Assembly (NCBI GenBank): GCA_009809945.1 | Contig: WTPW01000317.1 | Span: forward strand, 175,753-239,752 | Origin: Gigaspora margarita | Lineage: Eukaryota; Glomeromycota; Glomeromycetes; Diversisporales; Gigasporaceae | Length of the DNA: 64,000 nucleotides | Direction: 5' to 3' | Shown here: positions 34,994-44,527 of the stretch, piece after piece | How positions within the stretch are numbered: position 1 is the first letter of the stretch | Layout: each line of letters opens with the position of its first letter | Made by a program: the position numbers and the translations under genes | The notes under the pieces: generated by a model | What the model was told of the DNA's origin: nothing | Database searches by the model: none | Seen by the model: the letters and a program-made list of their open reading frames with translations, nothing else

Positions 34994-36208
34994 TAGTGGG
35001 CATTCATAAATAACATTATGCTTGATGGGGTTCCCAAAATATAACTATTTTCCAATATTTAGGGGGTCCCCAAAATATAACGATTTTCTAATATTTTATT
35101 TTTTTTTACACTTTACAACCATGCGCTACTTATTAGATATTTAAGTACAAGTACAAATAATGTTCTAACTATTACATAGGCTACTACCTGGCATTCTATT
35201 AATGCCCAGGCAGGGTTGTTGCACCGAGCCTTATTTCTCTCAGCAAGCGCCTCCGATTCTCACGGTCATAAGCTTGTTGGTTCAGATTGCAGTCCAGACA
35301 TGCCACCATGAGTTCTTGAAGTATCCTTTCAGGCTTCAGCCTTTCAATACGTCTCATGCTTCAGTTATTCAAATCAGTGTTCTGACTCAAGGATGATCCT
35401 AGGGTTTTGATCCTGACTACTTGCAGCGTCACTCCATAGCGTTCGTCATTTAACGGTGTGACCATATGTAGACGAGGATACAACTGGCCACATGTGTACT
35501 TTTGGTGCCTATTTTAAGTAGTCCACCCAAAGGTTCCATACTAGCTGCAATACCTGCAACCCACTACGGGAATTGCCTATTCAAACTCTCTGATCTACAC
35601 TAATATCTCCCAATATGGTAGGACCCGCAACATAGAATTATGATTTCGCTGCCACCAGAAATTGAACTGGCAACCTTTCGATTTGCATCCTCAGAGCATA
35701 ACCGCTATGCTAATGACCCGGAGGACTGATTTTCCAATATTTAGAGGGGGTCCCCTCAACATAACCCAATTTTTTTATAAAAATTTGTCTAAAACTTGAT
35801 CCAGTAGTCCAAATTGGATGATTTTGGTACCATTCGAATAGTCTCGAGGAGAGGATTCGAATGGTACCGATTTCATTTGATTTGGATTACTGGATCACGT
35901 TTTATTAACGAAATACTATTGGTTATTATGTTTTCTTATAAAATTACTATAAAATCAATAGTATTTCGTTAATAAAACGTGATTCAGTGATCTAGATGAA
36001 ATGATTTTGGTACTATTGGATTCGTCTTATAGAGACGAATCGAATGGTACTAAAACCATCCAGATTGGATTACTGGGTCATAATATATTCAAGTTTTTGT
36101 AAAATTATATATATAAACATATGGATTTTTAATTTTTTTTTTATATAGTAGAGGGGGTCAAAACCTACTATGTATGGGTACATAATGTTATTTATGGAAG
36201 CCCCCTTA
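34994..36208. mobile_element. foldback element carrying a SINE
   Basis: The left end TAGTGGGCATTCATAAATAA and right end TTATTTATGGAAGCCCCCTTA are inverted, continuing into CATTATG/CATAATG. The centre 35800-36090 is a second palindrome (GATTCGAATGGTACC, GGATTACTGGATCACG) that carries the core motif in both orientations. The SINE 35097-35727 is inserted near the left end. A relative begins at 63411 and leaves the window. Confidence 0.75.
35097..35727 (-). mobile_element. full-length tRNA-derived SINE
   Basis: Read on the minus strand, the head (35727-35640) resembles a tRNA: GGGTCATTAGCATAGCGG matches a box A and GGTTGCCAGTTCAATTTC a degenerate box B, so RNA polymerase III would start it. The body follows, and the 3' end is an A-rich tail (read as T at 35097-35110). 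A 15 bp duplication, GATTTTCTAATATTT and GATTTTCCAATATTT, flanks it (35082-35096, 35728-35742), the mark of LINE-driven insertion. The part 35470-35600 is about three-quarters identical to 58745-58880 in the second SINE. It is GC-richer than its surroundings. Readings inside it are not genes. Confidence 0.8.
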
Positions 36209-36834
36209 GAACTATTATGTTGATGACTACCTGAATACTAATATTTTTCCCAGAGTGTGTGCACTCAAATGTATACCGTTTAACCTCGCTGTCATTATTA
36301 GTTTGCACCCTTTTTCGATATAAAAAAATCTGGCAGCTTTGGCATAGTTATTTAGACTTGTCTCAGCTAAATCTATGTCAAGTATGAAGCCCTACTGTAC
36401 TAAGATTTGAAGGTCCTGTTTGTCAGTTTTTCTAATTCTGTTATTTCACTTGTTTCTGAAGTTACTAGCTCTACGTCTATGCCATTGTAGTTTCTGAATC
36501 TATAAAAGAGCTGTTAAAAGATTCTAATGAATTAACACCTAAATCCAAACAACCATAGAAGTGTTAAACATTTTAATAACAATGAATAATAAGAAATTAT
36601 GATACCAACTTACCTTCGATTCCTTTATAAGCACTTTGCTAGATGTACAATAAATAAATACAATAATTAAAAAAGCACTAAGAGAAAATTCAGCAGAGAA
36701 AGACTTGTAATAGTAAAAGGTTGAGAAATGCTATGAGGATGCATAAATGCTATAAAATTCATGATGTGTTACTAAAGCACTAACATAGTGACTAAATGTA
36801 AAGACACACAGTGATGAAAAGGCAGTAATGATGA
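36209..36834. other. spacer, possible remnant of a retroelement interior
   Basis: Minus-strand readings such as LDIDLAETSLNNYAKAARFF (near 36390-36330) look coding-like but are short and broken. Position relative to the LTR-like repeat at 36835 mirrors the gag remnant at 59990-61230, so it may be retroelement interior. No firm assignment. Confidence 0.35.
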
Positions 36835-37430
36835 CAACCCTTAAATTAGCGGGTCAGTCGATATAGATCACGAGTAGCTTTGTACAGCCAAAGTTGGGTT
36901 AAATTGGGTCGAAAAAGGCATGTTAGATTTGGTGAGTGGTTGGGCAGAGTTTCAGTATAATTTAGCTGAATAAACATAGTAATAGCAACTCAATTAATGT
37001 ATAAGTTTATTATGTATCGAATAAATGTTTTTATTAAAGACAATAAAGACTTTTTAAGGAATGTTTATAATTAGGAGAGTGACAAAAATCAGATGATTTT
37101 TTAGGGGAGGTAAAAAAAGTTGAAATTATATATAAGAACCTGACTATATATATATTAAAGAAGAGGGAGGAGGGTAGACCTCTGATAAAAAATAATCAGG
37201 TGATTAATGACACAGCCCTTATATAGGTGATTTATTAAGGCAAAAATGGAATTCAATATCGTTTCCCAAGGGCTCAAAGGCCTTTATTTATAATAATTTT
37301 ATTGGCTATTTACATTCACAAGGATCATTTAGATTGCTTTGATCATTAATATCAGTTCTATGGTAACTATCATTATGATCCTTCTGATCATTAATATTAG
37401 TCAGATCCTTCCGATCTAAATTATCTAAAC
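36835..37430 (-). mobile_element. LTR-like repeat, copy with a nested MITE
   Basis: The segments with GGCATGTTAGATTTGGTGAG (near 36916), ATAAGTTTATTATGT (near 37000) and TTTCCCAAGGGCTCAAAGG (near 37260) recur in the same order and strand at 61400-61700. A MITE homologous to 3862-4018 (inverted) splits it at about 37072-37213. It is probably a solo or truncated LTR of the element whose gag remnant lies at 59990-61230. Confidence 0.55.
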
Positions 37431-37943
37431 TATCAGTCTGATCTAAGTGATCTGAGATATCAGGCTAGTAAACCCAAAATAAGAGATATCCAGGGTCATG
37501 AGGCACATGTCAGTATGCCAAAAGGGGTTCATACATATGCCAATATAGGGACTGCAGGGGTGGGAGATACAGGTCGCATTTCTAGTCTCACAACGAAAAG
37601 ACACAGTAGTGAAACAAGCAAGCAATTTATAGTAATGCCTATTGACAATGCAAATAGCAGAAATAGAGCTAAGGTAAAAAAAAAAAGCTAAGAATGCACG
37701 TCGTGTCTCTAAACTACAAGAAAAATGTTAATATAGTAACAAAAAAAACATAGCTGCTGGTAAAATAAGCAAGAAAGCAAATCTGTGTATAGTATTAGTA
37801 ATTCAAATAACTGTAGAAGTAAAAAAAACAAAAGTAAAAAAGATATACTATAGGTTAACATAGTTTAGATAGATGATTGCATAACGTATATATATGCACA
37901 TGTATTATATAACTATAGTAATGATCACTATGTGTTATTTTAA
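37431..37943. other. stretch without a recognised gene
   Basis: Contains a repeated GATC-rich word set just upstream (GATCATTAATATCAG, GATCATTAATATTAG near 37340-37400). No coding region is supported. Confidence 0.45.
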
Positions 37944-38635
37944 GAATAGAGGATACTGTTTTAAAATTATATATAATCTTAATACAGTCTACTCTCGTTT
38001 ATATCAACCTATTTGAATTTGTATAAATTTATGTTAATAGTGATATTAACAAGGGAATTATATTAAAGTTGATATATACAAGGAAATTTTAAATATATAA
38101 AAACTTATAAAAATTTCTTTTGTGGCTTAGGTTGATATTAACGGGGTTGATATTAATGAAAGACAACTGTAGTAAATTTTTTATATTTAATTTTATAAAA
38201 AATTATATTAAGTAAACTAATTTTAATTTTAAGACAAGTTTGTAGAGTAGGTTTTTCTGATTCTAATAATAGTAAAAGTATTAAAATTGGATAAAAACTT
38301 AGTAAAATATATATTTTTAAAGCTTTGGTATTAAAATTTAGTAACTTATAAATTTACGCAAATTGACCAATCAGAATTAGCAATTTTGTGCAACCCAGAA
38401 AAATTTGGGCCAATTCAGAAAAACTTTGTGATATATACACTATATTTTTTTAAAATATAATAATAGTTCAAAATTTTACCATAATAGATAAATTGTTTTA
38501 TTTATATTTTGTAAAATTTTAATAAAAATTAGTTGTAATTTAAAAAAGTTTTATAAGTAGCATATATCAGTTTTATATGAAATTTTCAAAATACCATATA
38601 AACCTATATAAAAATGATCTATGTACCCTCTACCC
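37944..38635. mobile_element. TTAA-flanked (piggyBac-type) MITE, copy 1, with nested insertion
   Basis: Left junction TTAA then GAATAGAGGATACT; right junction GTACCCTCTACCC then ATAA. About 505 bp remain once the nested element 37985-38169 and one TA are removed, close to the sister copies at 51056-51545 and 57788-58303. The interior shares CAATTTTGTGCAACCCAG and TTTGTAGAG..GGTTTTTCT. The latter belongs to the core motif. Confidence 0.8.
37985..38169. mobile_element. 185 bp Tc1/mariner-pogo type MITE
   Basis: The ends CAGTCTACTCTCGTTTATATC and GATATTAATGAAAGACAACTG are inverted, and TA flanks both sides (37983-37984, 38170-38171). The sister copy 51056-51545 lacks it at the same place (AATATTAATAGTAAATTT), giving an empty site. 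Confidence 0.9.
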
Positions 38636-38639
38636 ATAA

Positions 38640-39205
38640 TTATATTTCTAAAAAAATATAAAAAAAATAAAAAAAATAAAAANNNNNNNNNNNNNNNNNN
38701 NNNNNNNNNNNNNNNNNNNNNNNNNNNNNNNNNNNNNNNNNNNNNNNNNNNNNNNNNNNNNNNNNNNNNNNNNNNNNNNNNNNNNNNNNNNNNNNNNNNN
38801 NNNNNNNNNNNNNNNNNNNNNNNNNNNNNNNNNNNNNNNNNNNNNNNNNNNNNNNNNNNNNNNNNNNNNNNNNNNNNNNNNNNNNNNNNNNNNNNNNNNN
38901 NNNNNNNNNNNNNNNNNNNNNNNNNNNNNNNNNNNNNNNNNNNNNNNNNNNNNNNNNNNNNNNNNNNNNNNNNNNNNNNNNNNNNNNNNNNNNNNNNNNN
39001 NNNNNNNNNNNNNNNNNNNNNNNNNNNNNNNNNNNNNNNNNNNNNNNNNNNNNNNNNNNNNNNNNNNNNNNNNNNNNNNNNNNNNNNNNNNNNNNNNNNN
39101 NNNNNNNNNNNNNNNNNNNNNNNNNNNNNNNNNNAAAAAAAAAATAAAAAAATAAAAAAAAAATATAAAAAAATAAAAAAATATAAAAATAAAAAAGGGA
39201 GAAGT
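38640..39205. repeat. AAAAAAT microsatellite containing a 452 N gap
   Basis: The A-rich tract is continuous on both sides of the unsequenced stretch 38683-39134, so the gap most likely hides more of the same repeat. Confidence 0.9.
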
Positions 39206-39239
39206 TATTTGTAGCCATGGCTATATGCAGCTAAAATCA

Positions 39240-40006
39240 GCATGGGGGACATTCGAATTCGATAACTTCTGGGATTGATGTTACACAAGTATTTATATAG
39301 TGTAGTATTGTAAAACCCGAATTTTTGAGTCTAAGCAAACTTAAAAAAAATATTAATATCGGTTCAACACTTTACTAGTAAACCAGTTTCGTAGAGAGTG
39401 TCTCTTCAAGAAATCCAGTTGCATCATGTTGCATCATGTGAATAAAAGGTAGATCTATTAAGAGTTGAAGTACTATCTACCGTATAGTAAGAGATAATAA
39501 AATATATTGTACTGCTTAATTTGTGAAGCTTAACGTTATTTTTTCGTTTTTTTTATTATTATTTAAGTAATCAACTTGTTTATTTTATTTGTAGGTTTTT
39601 GTAGACTGTTTTCGAAAGTTGTTTGTTCTTTAGAAGATGTTTGATTCAATATAAGTCATTTTATATATACGATAATATAGCTTTGTTAAATTATATGAAA
39701 TTTTAAAAAAATATTAATAAAGGATGTGTAATTTGTTACCAGAAACTTTTTTAATTAAGTTCTTGCATTTGTAAGTTGTATTATAATTCAGACGAATGGT
39801 TTTATTCTTTACAACGCGAAGTTATTAATATAATAAAAGAAATTGTAATATTTGAATTGTGCCTGTTGATTGGTTGAGTTGTTTAATTATTATCTATCTG
39901 TTTTTACGAAACGTGTATCACGTGGTTTAAAAACAGTTTTATGATTGGTCAGCTCTCTCATGATCAAATCTGTGCATTTCCGAAAAATGAGAAAGTCCCC
40001 CATGCT
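39240..40006. mobile_element. 767 bp element with short ends and a 10 bp duplication (Mutator-like?)
   Basis: The ends GCATGGGGGAC and GTCCCCCATGC are inverted. The flanks 39230-39239 and 40007-40016 are the identical 10-mer GCTAAAATCA. A 9-11 bp duplication is typical of Mutator-like elements, but the terminal repeat is only about 11 bp. The interior encodes nothing recognisable. Confidence 0.7.
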
Positions 40007-40016
40007 GCTAAAATCA

Positions 40017-40440
40017 AAAATTATATATATCTCAAAATTTTACTAGGGTAACCCCTGTCATGTTACTAAACAAAAATGCTCCTCTTCCGATTTTACTCTA
40101 AATTAACCAAAATCCTAACTCTAACTCTAACTCTAAACCTAATCCTAACTTTAATAGAAATTTTAATACTAATTCTAACCCTAATTCTAAGGCTACAAAA
40201 TTTTCTATAAAAAAAACTATATCAATAGTATGGCTACATATATATTAATTCAAAAAAATAAAAAAATAAAAAAAAAATAAAAAAAAATAAAAAAATAAAA
40301 AAAATAAAAAAATAAAAAAAATAAAAAAGTAAAAAATAAAGGAATAATTGTTTTGTAGCCATAGGTGAAAGATAAATTTTATAACTATAAATAATATTAC
40401 CAGATAACACATGATCAATATCATGCAAAAATTGTGTGAT
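40017..40440. repeat. dispersed repeat with TAACCC-like words and an A-rich tract
   Basis: 40030-40110 is the reverse complement of 430-530. Degenerate CTAACTCTAACTCTAA words follow at 40110-40190, then an AAAAAAT microsatellite at 40250-40340. No gene. Confidence 0.65.
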
Positions 40441-40684
40441 CTAATTAAGGTTAGAGTTAGTATAAGACTAGGGGGTTAGAGAATGGCATAGTTTATTAAA
40501 ATTTCACAAGAAATTTTTTTGTTAGAACCCAAAAAATAGTTTCCTATGCGAAATTTTAAGTCAGAAGCAATTTTTGGCAAAACGAACATTTGTTTTGAAT
40601 CTTTCCAAATGTATAATATTACATTTGATCTTCAAATTTGATTGGTTTAATTAGATGCAATTACTGTAACTACAGATACAAATC

Positions 40685-40815
40685 AATTAATCCAAAAATT
40701 AAAAAATAAAAAAGATAAAAAATAAAAATAAAAATAAAAAAAAATAAAAAAATAAAAAAAATAAAAAAAATAAAAAATAAAAAAAATAAAAAATAAAAAA
40801 TAAAAAAAAAGAACT
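40685..40815. repeat. AAAAAAT microsatellite
   Basis: A-rich tract of about 130 bp with single T interruptions. Confidence 0.9.
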
Positions 40816-40971
40816 ATAAAAAAAAAATAGTTACAAACAATAAATACAACCCAAACAGCTCATCTAATACAACTGCTTAGGATAAGGGCCCTAGCAGGAC
40901 ATTAAAATAATTTATGACTTCTTACTTTATAGAGCTTTCGTCCCAATATCAAGTACCTAATTAAGTTCAGG

Positions 40972-41345
40972 TTGTTCGAACTAGAGCTATCTCTAAAGGA
41001 TCAAGATCCCAGATCCAGAAAAGATAGAATTGCCAAATCACAAAGTTCTCTGCCCGTCGCAACAAGCAGACCAGAACTGCAGAATCTCATAAACCACTTG
41101 GAACAAGCACCTGATTCTGTCAGTTCGATCAGCTGGCCTGCTGTAGCAGGTGGAAACTACCAACTGAATAATTAAGCTTGTTTAATAACTACCTGGTCTG
41201 TTACTGTAATTCTCAGTGCAATTACTATTGCTAATCCTTCAGGAAAATCAATGTTTTAGTTCCTGTCCATTCCATCTTATAATAAAATTATTCCTGGCTC
41301 TTAGCCCAGCCAGTGTAACCCAAACCTGAAGTGCGTGCTAATGTT
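40972..41345 (+). repeat. coding-like fragment with a repeated 3' flank
   Basis: A 67-codon frame at 40972-41175 (KDQDPRSRKDRIAKSQSS, ending VAGGNYQLNN) has the composition of real protein but no known domain. The 165 bp after it (41180-41345, TACCTGGTCTGTTACTG, TTATTCCTGGCTCTTAGCCCA) recurs in the same orientation at 43449-43618. It may be the 3' end of a retroelement with truncated copies, or a duplicated gene end. Confidence 0.4.
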
Positions 41346-41430
41346 TTTTGAAAAATTCAAAAAACCAAGCTGAGCACAGTATCATGTGATACAAGCCCAT
41401 GTGATCGATATGTACCAATAACTCCGAAAA

Positions 41431-41726
41431 TAGGGTGTCCAGGATTATGCGATGCGATAAGGTAAATTATGCGATGCGATGGGTCAATTATGCGATGGAT
41501 ATGAATTATGTGATTCTATATATAAATTTTCTCGATTATGCGATTTCAGTAATTCACGTAATTTTCGGAATCAATTTGAAGTTCATTTATTATCTTCGTC
41601 AAATCACTCAACAATCCATACACGTGACCAGGTTGCTTTTTTTGCTTGATTATGCGAAGCATTCGAGATGCGAAAATTTGATAAATTATGCGCATTTTAT
41701 GCTTTTGCATAATCCTGAACACCCTA
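41431..41726. mobile_element. 296 bp hAT MITE derived from the element at 5389-9970
   Basis: The ends TAGGGTGTCCAGGATTATGC and GCATAATCCTGAACACCCTA are inverted and TAGNG-like. The flanks TCCGAAAA and TCTGGAAA agree at 6 of 8. Both ends, over nearly 100 bp each (TAAATTATGCG.., GATGCGAAAA..), match the 4.6 kb hAT element, so it arose by internal deletion. Long frames inside it are spurious. Confidence 0.87.
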
Positions 41727-41734
41727 TCTGGAAA

Positions 41735-42553
41735 GTCTACAGACACGTACAGATCACGTGATATATCATCTTACGGACACGTACCAAATAATAATTTTTT
41801 GATTTAAAAAGCGATCCGGCAAGACTTTTGTACTAAGTTAACCTCCTTAATCATTCTAATAAAACTTGTTCTTCTGGTCTTTCTAGTTCTAATGGTGGAA
41901 TATTATTTAAATATGTCTAGTAGAACCGAAAATACGACCTTTCGAAATTGGGAAACGTTCTAAAGATTATATAAAAATGCCACATAAATTTCAGAAGACT
42001 ATATCCCCAGTTATATTGAACTAATTTTAATAATATCACTACCATTTTGAACCAGAAAAATAAGATAAACAAGTTTATTTCGATGACAAAAGAGTTTACT
42101 TAGTTCGAAAGCCTTCCGGGCCATATTTTTCTTATTTTTTTTCTTTTTTTAAAATTTAAAGTAATTCGACTGAGCTTCTATAATAGGTTAATCGCTTTGT
42201 CGTCCTAACAAAACTTGTTCTCCTGGTCTTTCCGGTTTCAATAATAGCAATGTTATTAAAAATCAACTCAGTAGAATCGGATATATAACCTCATGAAGTT
42301 TATGCGACGTTTTTATATAATCTTTAGAACGTTGTTCAATTTCAGAAGGTCACATTTCTGGTTCTACTGGGCAAATTTTAATAATCTCACCACTATTAGA
42401 ACCAGAAAGACCAGGAGAATAAGTTCTATTAGAATAATTAAGGAGATTAACTTAGTATAAAAGCCTTGCCGGATCGTTTTTTAGGTCAAAAAATTATTAT
42501 TTTGGTACGTGTCCGTAAGATGAAATATCACATGATCTGTACGTGTCCGTAGA
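41735..42553. mobile_element. 819 bp palindromic element with core motif in both arms
   Basis: The left end TCTACAGACACGTACAGATC and right end GATCTGTACGTGTCCGTAGA are inverted. Arms continue through GATCCGGCAAG/CTTGCCGGATC, and TTAACCTCCTTAAT pairs with ATTAAGGAGATTAA. Each arm holds CTTGTTCTTCTGGTCTTTCT and a TTCTAATGGTGG or TTCTAATAGTGG core. The word CGTGTCCGTAGA recurs at 43204-43215. Confidence 0.85.
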
Positions 42554-42562
42554 ACCTACATA

Positions 42563-42703
42563 GTTATCCGGCAAACTCTTATGATCATGAAAAAATTTCT
42601 TTTTGTTATTTTTTCATGTGTTACGATATAAACATGTTTATTCAAATTAAAACTCAGTTAGCCAATCACGACTTGAGAATCATGATCATAATTGCCGGAT
42701 AAC
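42563..42703. mobile_element. 141 bp MITE with GTTATCCGGCAA ends
   Basis: The ends GTTATCCGGCAA and TTGCCGGATAAC are perfect inverts; ATA lies at both flanks. The inner part contains ATGATCATGA/TCATGATCAT. Confidence 0.8.
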
Positions 42704-42706
42704 ATA

Positions 42707-42818
42707 AATATTGAGTCATGCGTTGATAAATATCGTAAAATTTGTCCAATCGTGTAAATGATTGGCTGAAATGTGCCGGGACAAATTTTGCGATATTAAT
42801 CGATGCATCATCAATATT
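42707..42818. mobile_element. 112 bp MITE with AATATTGA ends
   Basis: The left arm AATATTGAGTCATGCGTTGAT and right arm ATCGATGCATCATCAATATT pair imperfectly, then ATCGTAAAATTTGTCC pairs with GGACAAATTTTGCGAT. Confidence 0.75.
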
Positions 42819-42825
42819 ATATACT

Positions 42826-43192
42826 TATCCCACAAAAAATTTTCCGGTCACGTGACTTTGTCGTGGCGCAAATCAATTGAATTTTAGGATCAGGTGTAAC
42901 ATAAAAATCGCGCTTTTTATGATTTTTCACAAAAAATCACCAATAACTCTAAAGTTTATCTAAGAAATCGTCTACTGCGCATTAACAAAAAAAATTCCTT
43001 GCAAAATTTTGGTATAAGCAGCACTTTAACCAAGCGACTAACCCAAACCCTAACTACTCGATTTATTACTTTAATTCTTTCTCTTTATTCGTTTGTATTG
43101 ATTGTTTTGATTTTCACGTTACACCTGATCTCAAAATTTGATTGGTTTGTGCCACAAAAAAACCACGTGACCGGAAAATTTTTTGTGGGATA
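42826..43192. mobile_element. 367 bp MITE with TATCCCACAAAAAATTTTCC ends
   Basis: The left TATCCCACAAAAAATTTTCC and right GGAAAATTTTTTGTGGGATA are perfect inverts followed by GGTCACGTG/CACGTGACC. Further in, AGGATCAGGTGTAAC pairs with GTTACACCTGATC. A stretch with TTAACAAAAAAAATTCCTTGC relates it to the dispersed repeat at 780-1055. Confidence 0.87.
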
Positions 43193-43448
43193 GCTACTAC
43201 CTTCGTGTCCGTAGACTTTCCGCCAATAACTCACCTCAATGTTACACAACAGCAAAATTCACCAATCAACATGCCATCACGGGGTCACAGGCCACATACG
43301 ATTAAACATTGTCACGCACACAAGCCACATAAAATCACGCCATAAATACCAAGACCCCAAACCCTACAAACTCTGTCCTGAAAATTCGAAATAGAGTTTT
43401 CGCCCCACTCAAACCCGCTACAAATTAGAGCCATCACACAAAAAAAAC

Positions 43449-43618
43449 ATAATAACTAACTACCTGGTCTGTTACTGCGATTCCCGGCGCAATTACTATT
43501 GCTAGTCCATCAATGTTTCAGTTCCTATTCCCATCTTATAATAAAATTATTCCTGGCTCTTAGCCCACCCAGTATAACCCCAACCTGAAGTGCGCGCTAA
43601 TGTTTTTCGAGTTTTTTA
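43449..43618. repeat. second copy of the 41180-41345 repeat
   Basis: Direct copy (CTACCTGGTCTGTTACTG, AATTACTATTGCTA, TTATTCCTGGCTCTTAGCCCA). It ends at GCTAATGTTTTTCGA, like the first copy, and abuts the gene fragment that follows. Confidence 0.75.
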
Positions 43619-44026
43619 ATCATATGCTCAAGCCTTAAGGAAGGGTGGTAATCTTACGAAGTATTGTCTATACATTAAAGAGTGCGCACGAGAAAAAGGT
43701 GTATACAATCTTTATCAAGAAATTATTGAAGGTGAATTTGTTAGTGAAAATACCACTGAAGATGAAGATGTTAATTTACTGAAGATAAGGATGTTGATTC
43801 TACAGAAAGAGAGGATGTTAGCTCTACCGAAGATGATGATGTTGATTCGGCTGAAGATGAGGATGCTAACTCTAATGAAGATGAGGATGTTAATTCTAAT
43901 GAAGATGAGAATGTTGATTCCATGAATACTAAAAATAGTGATGGTGAAACCGAAAGTGAAGATCTTTCTTTTATTGAGTTTAATAGTATCGAAATCAAAG
44001 AAAGAATATCGAAAGTAAGTATATAA
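43613..44026 (+). pseudogene. 5'-truncated gene fragment with acidic 8-residue repeats
   Basis: A readable frame begins SYAQALRKGGNLTKYCLYIK, then GVYNLYQEIIEGEFVSENTT, and runs into tandem units of about 24 bp encoding EDEDVNSN-like octapeptides (EDDDVDSA, EDEDANSN, EDENVDSM). It then gives DGETESEDLSFIEFNSIEI. A one-base loss near 43777 shifts the frame. A consensus-like donor GTAAGTATA at 44015 suggests the exon originally continued. The upstream side is replaced by the repeat 43449-43618. The family is not recognised; the acidic tract is probably disordered. Confidence 0.5.
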
Positions 44027-44527
44027 TGACAAAGTGAAATCCAAGTTGCGAGATAATAAAATCAGCTATGATCATCATGCGAGAGTAAAATACGCTTTTA
44101 TATAATAAAAACCATAATCAAACACGGACTTCGCCGTACACTATCTACGTAGCAGATTTTACTAGTTCATAACGCGGGTTTCACTCTATTCTAATACAAG
44201 AACATGAGTCTTTGCCTTAAAAATCATCTCCACATTTCTGTTCGAGCTAATTTGGACAAAAGCAAACCCGACACCAGTTCATATTTATATGTTAATTATT
44301 TTTGTCTTGATTGAGTCAATAATTTTCTAAACAGACTACTGAATAAGGGTAAAAGATAATTAATATCTAAATATGAATTGGAACTCGTGTTTGCTTTTGT
44401 CTGAATTAGCCCTATCAAAAATGTTGGAGGGTGATTTTCAAGGAAAAGATTTTTCTATTCAATATTTAAATAGGCCTAAAATTCATTTTTTCATAATCCG
44501 CAATAGTTTACTACACAGTATCCTGAA
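44027..44527. other. stretch without a clear gene
   Basis: Possible intron or intergenic DNA between two decayed genes. An imperfect inverted repeat pairs TTTGGACAAAAGCAAACCCG (near 44250) with GTTTGCTTTTGTCTGAATT (near 44390). Confidence 0.4.

Noticed and set aside
35202..35396. 64-codon frame
   Set aside because: It lies wholly inside the SINE and has no domain.
35640..35727. Functional tRNA gene
   Set aside because: The cloverleaf is incomplete, box B is degenerate, and the sequence is the head of a retroposon with tail and target duplication.
38621..40428. Lys- or Phe-rich frames over A-rich tracts
   Set aside because: Pure microsatellite and gap artefacts.
41435..41761. 108-codon frame and its minus-strand counterpart
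   Set aside because: Both lie over the hAT MITE 41431-41726 and result from its ATTATGCGAT repeats.
42999..43345. Two frames of 64 and 67 codons
   Set aside because: They overlap the MITE 42826-43192 and have no recognisable domain.
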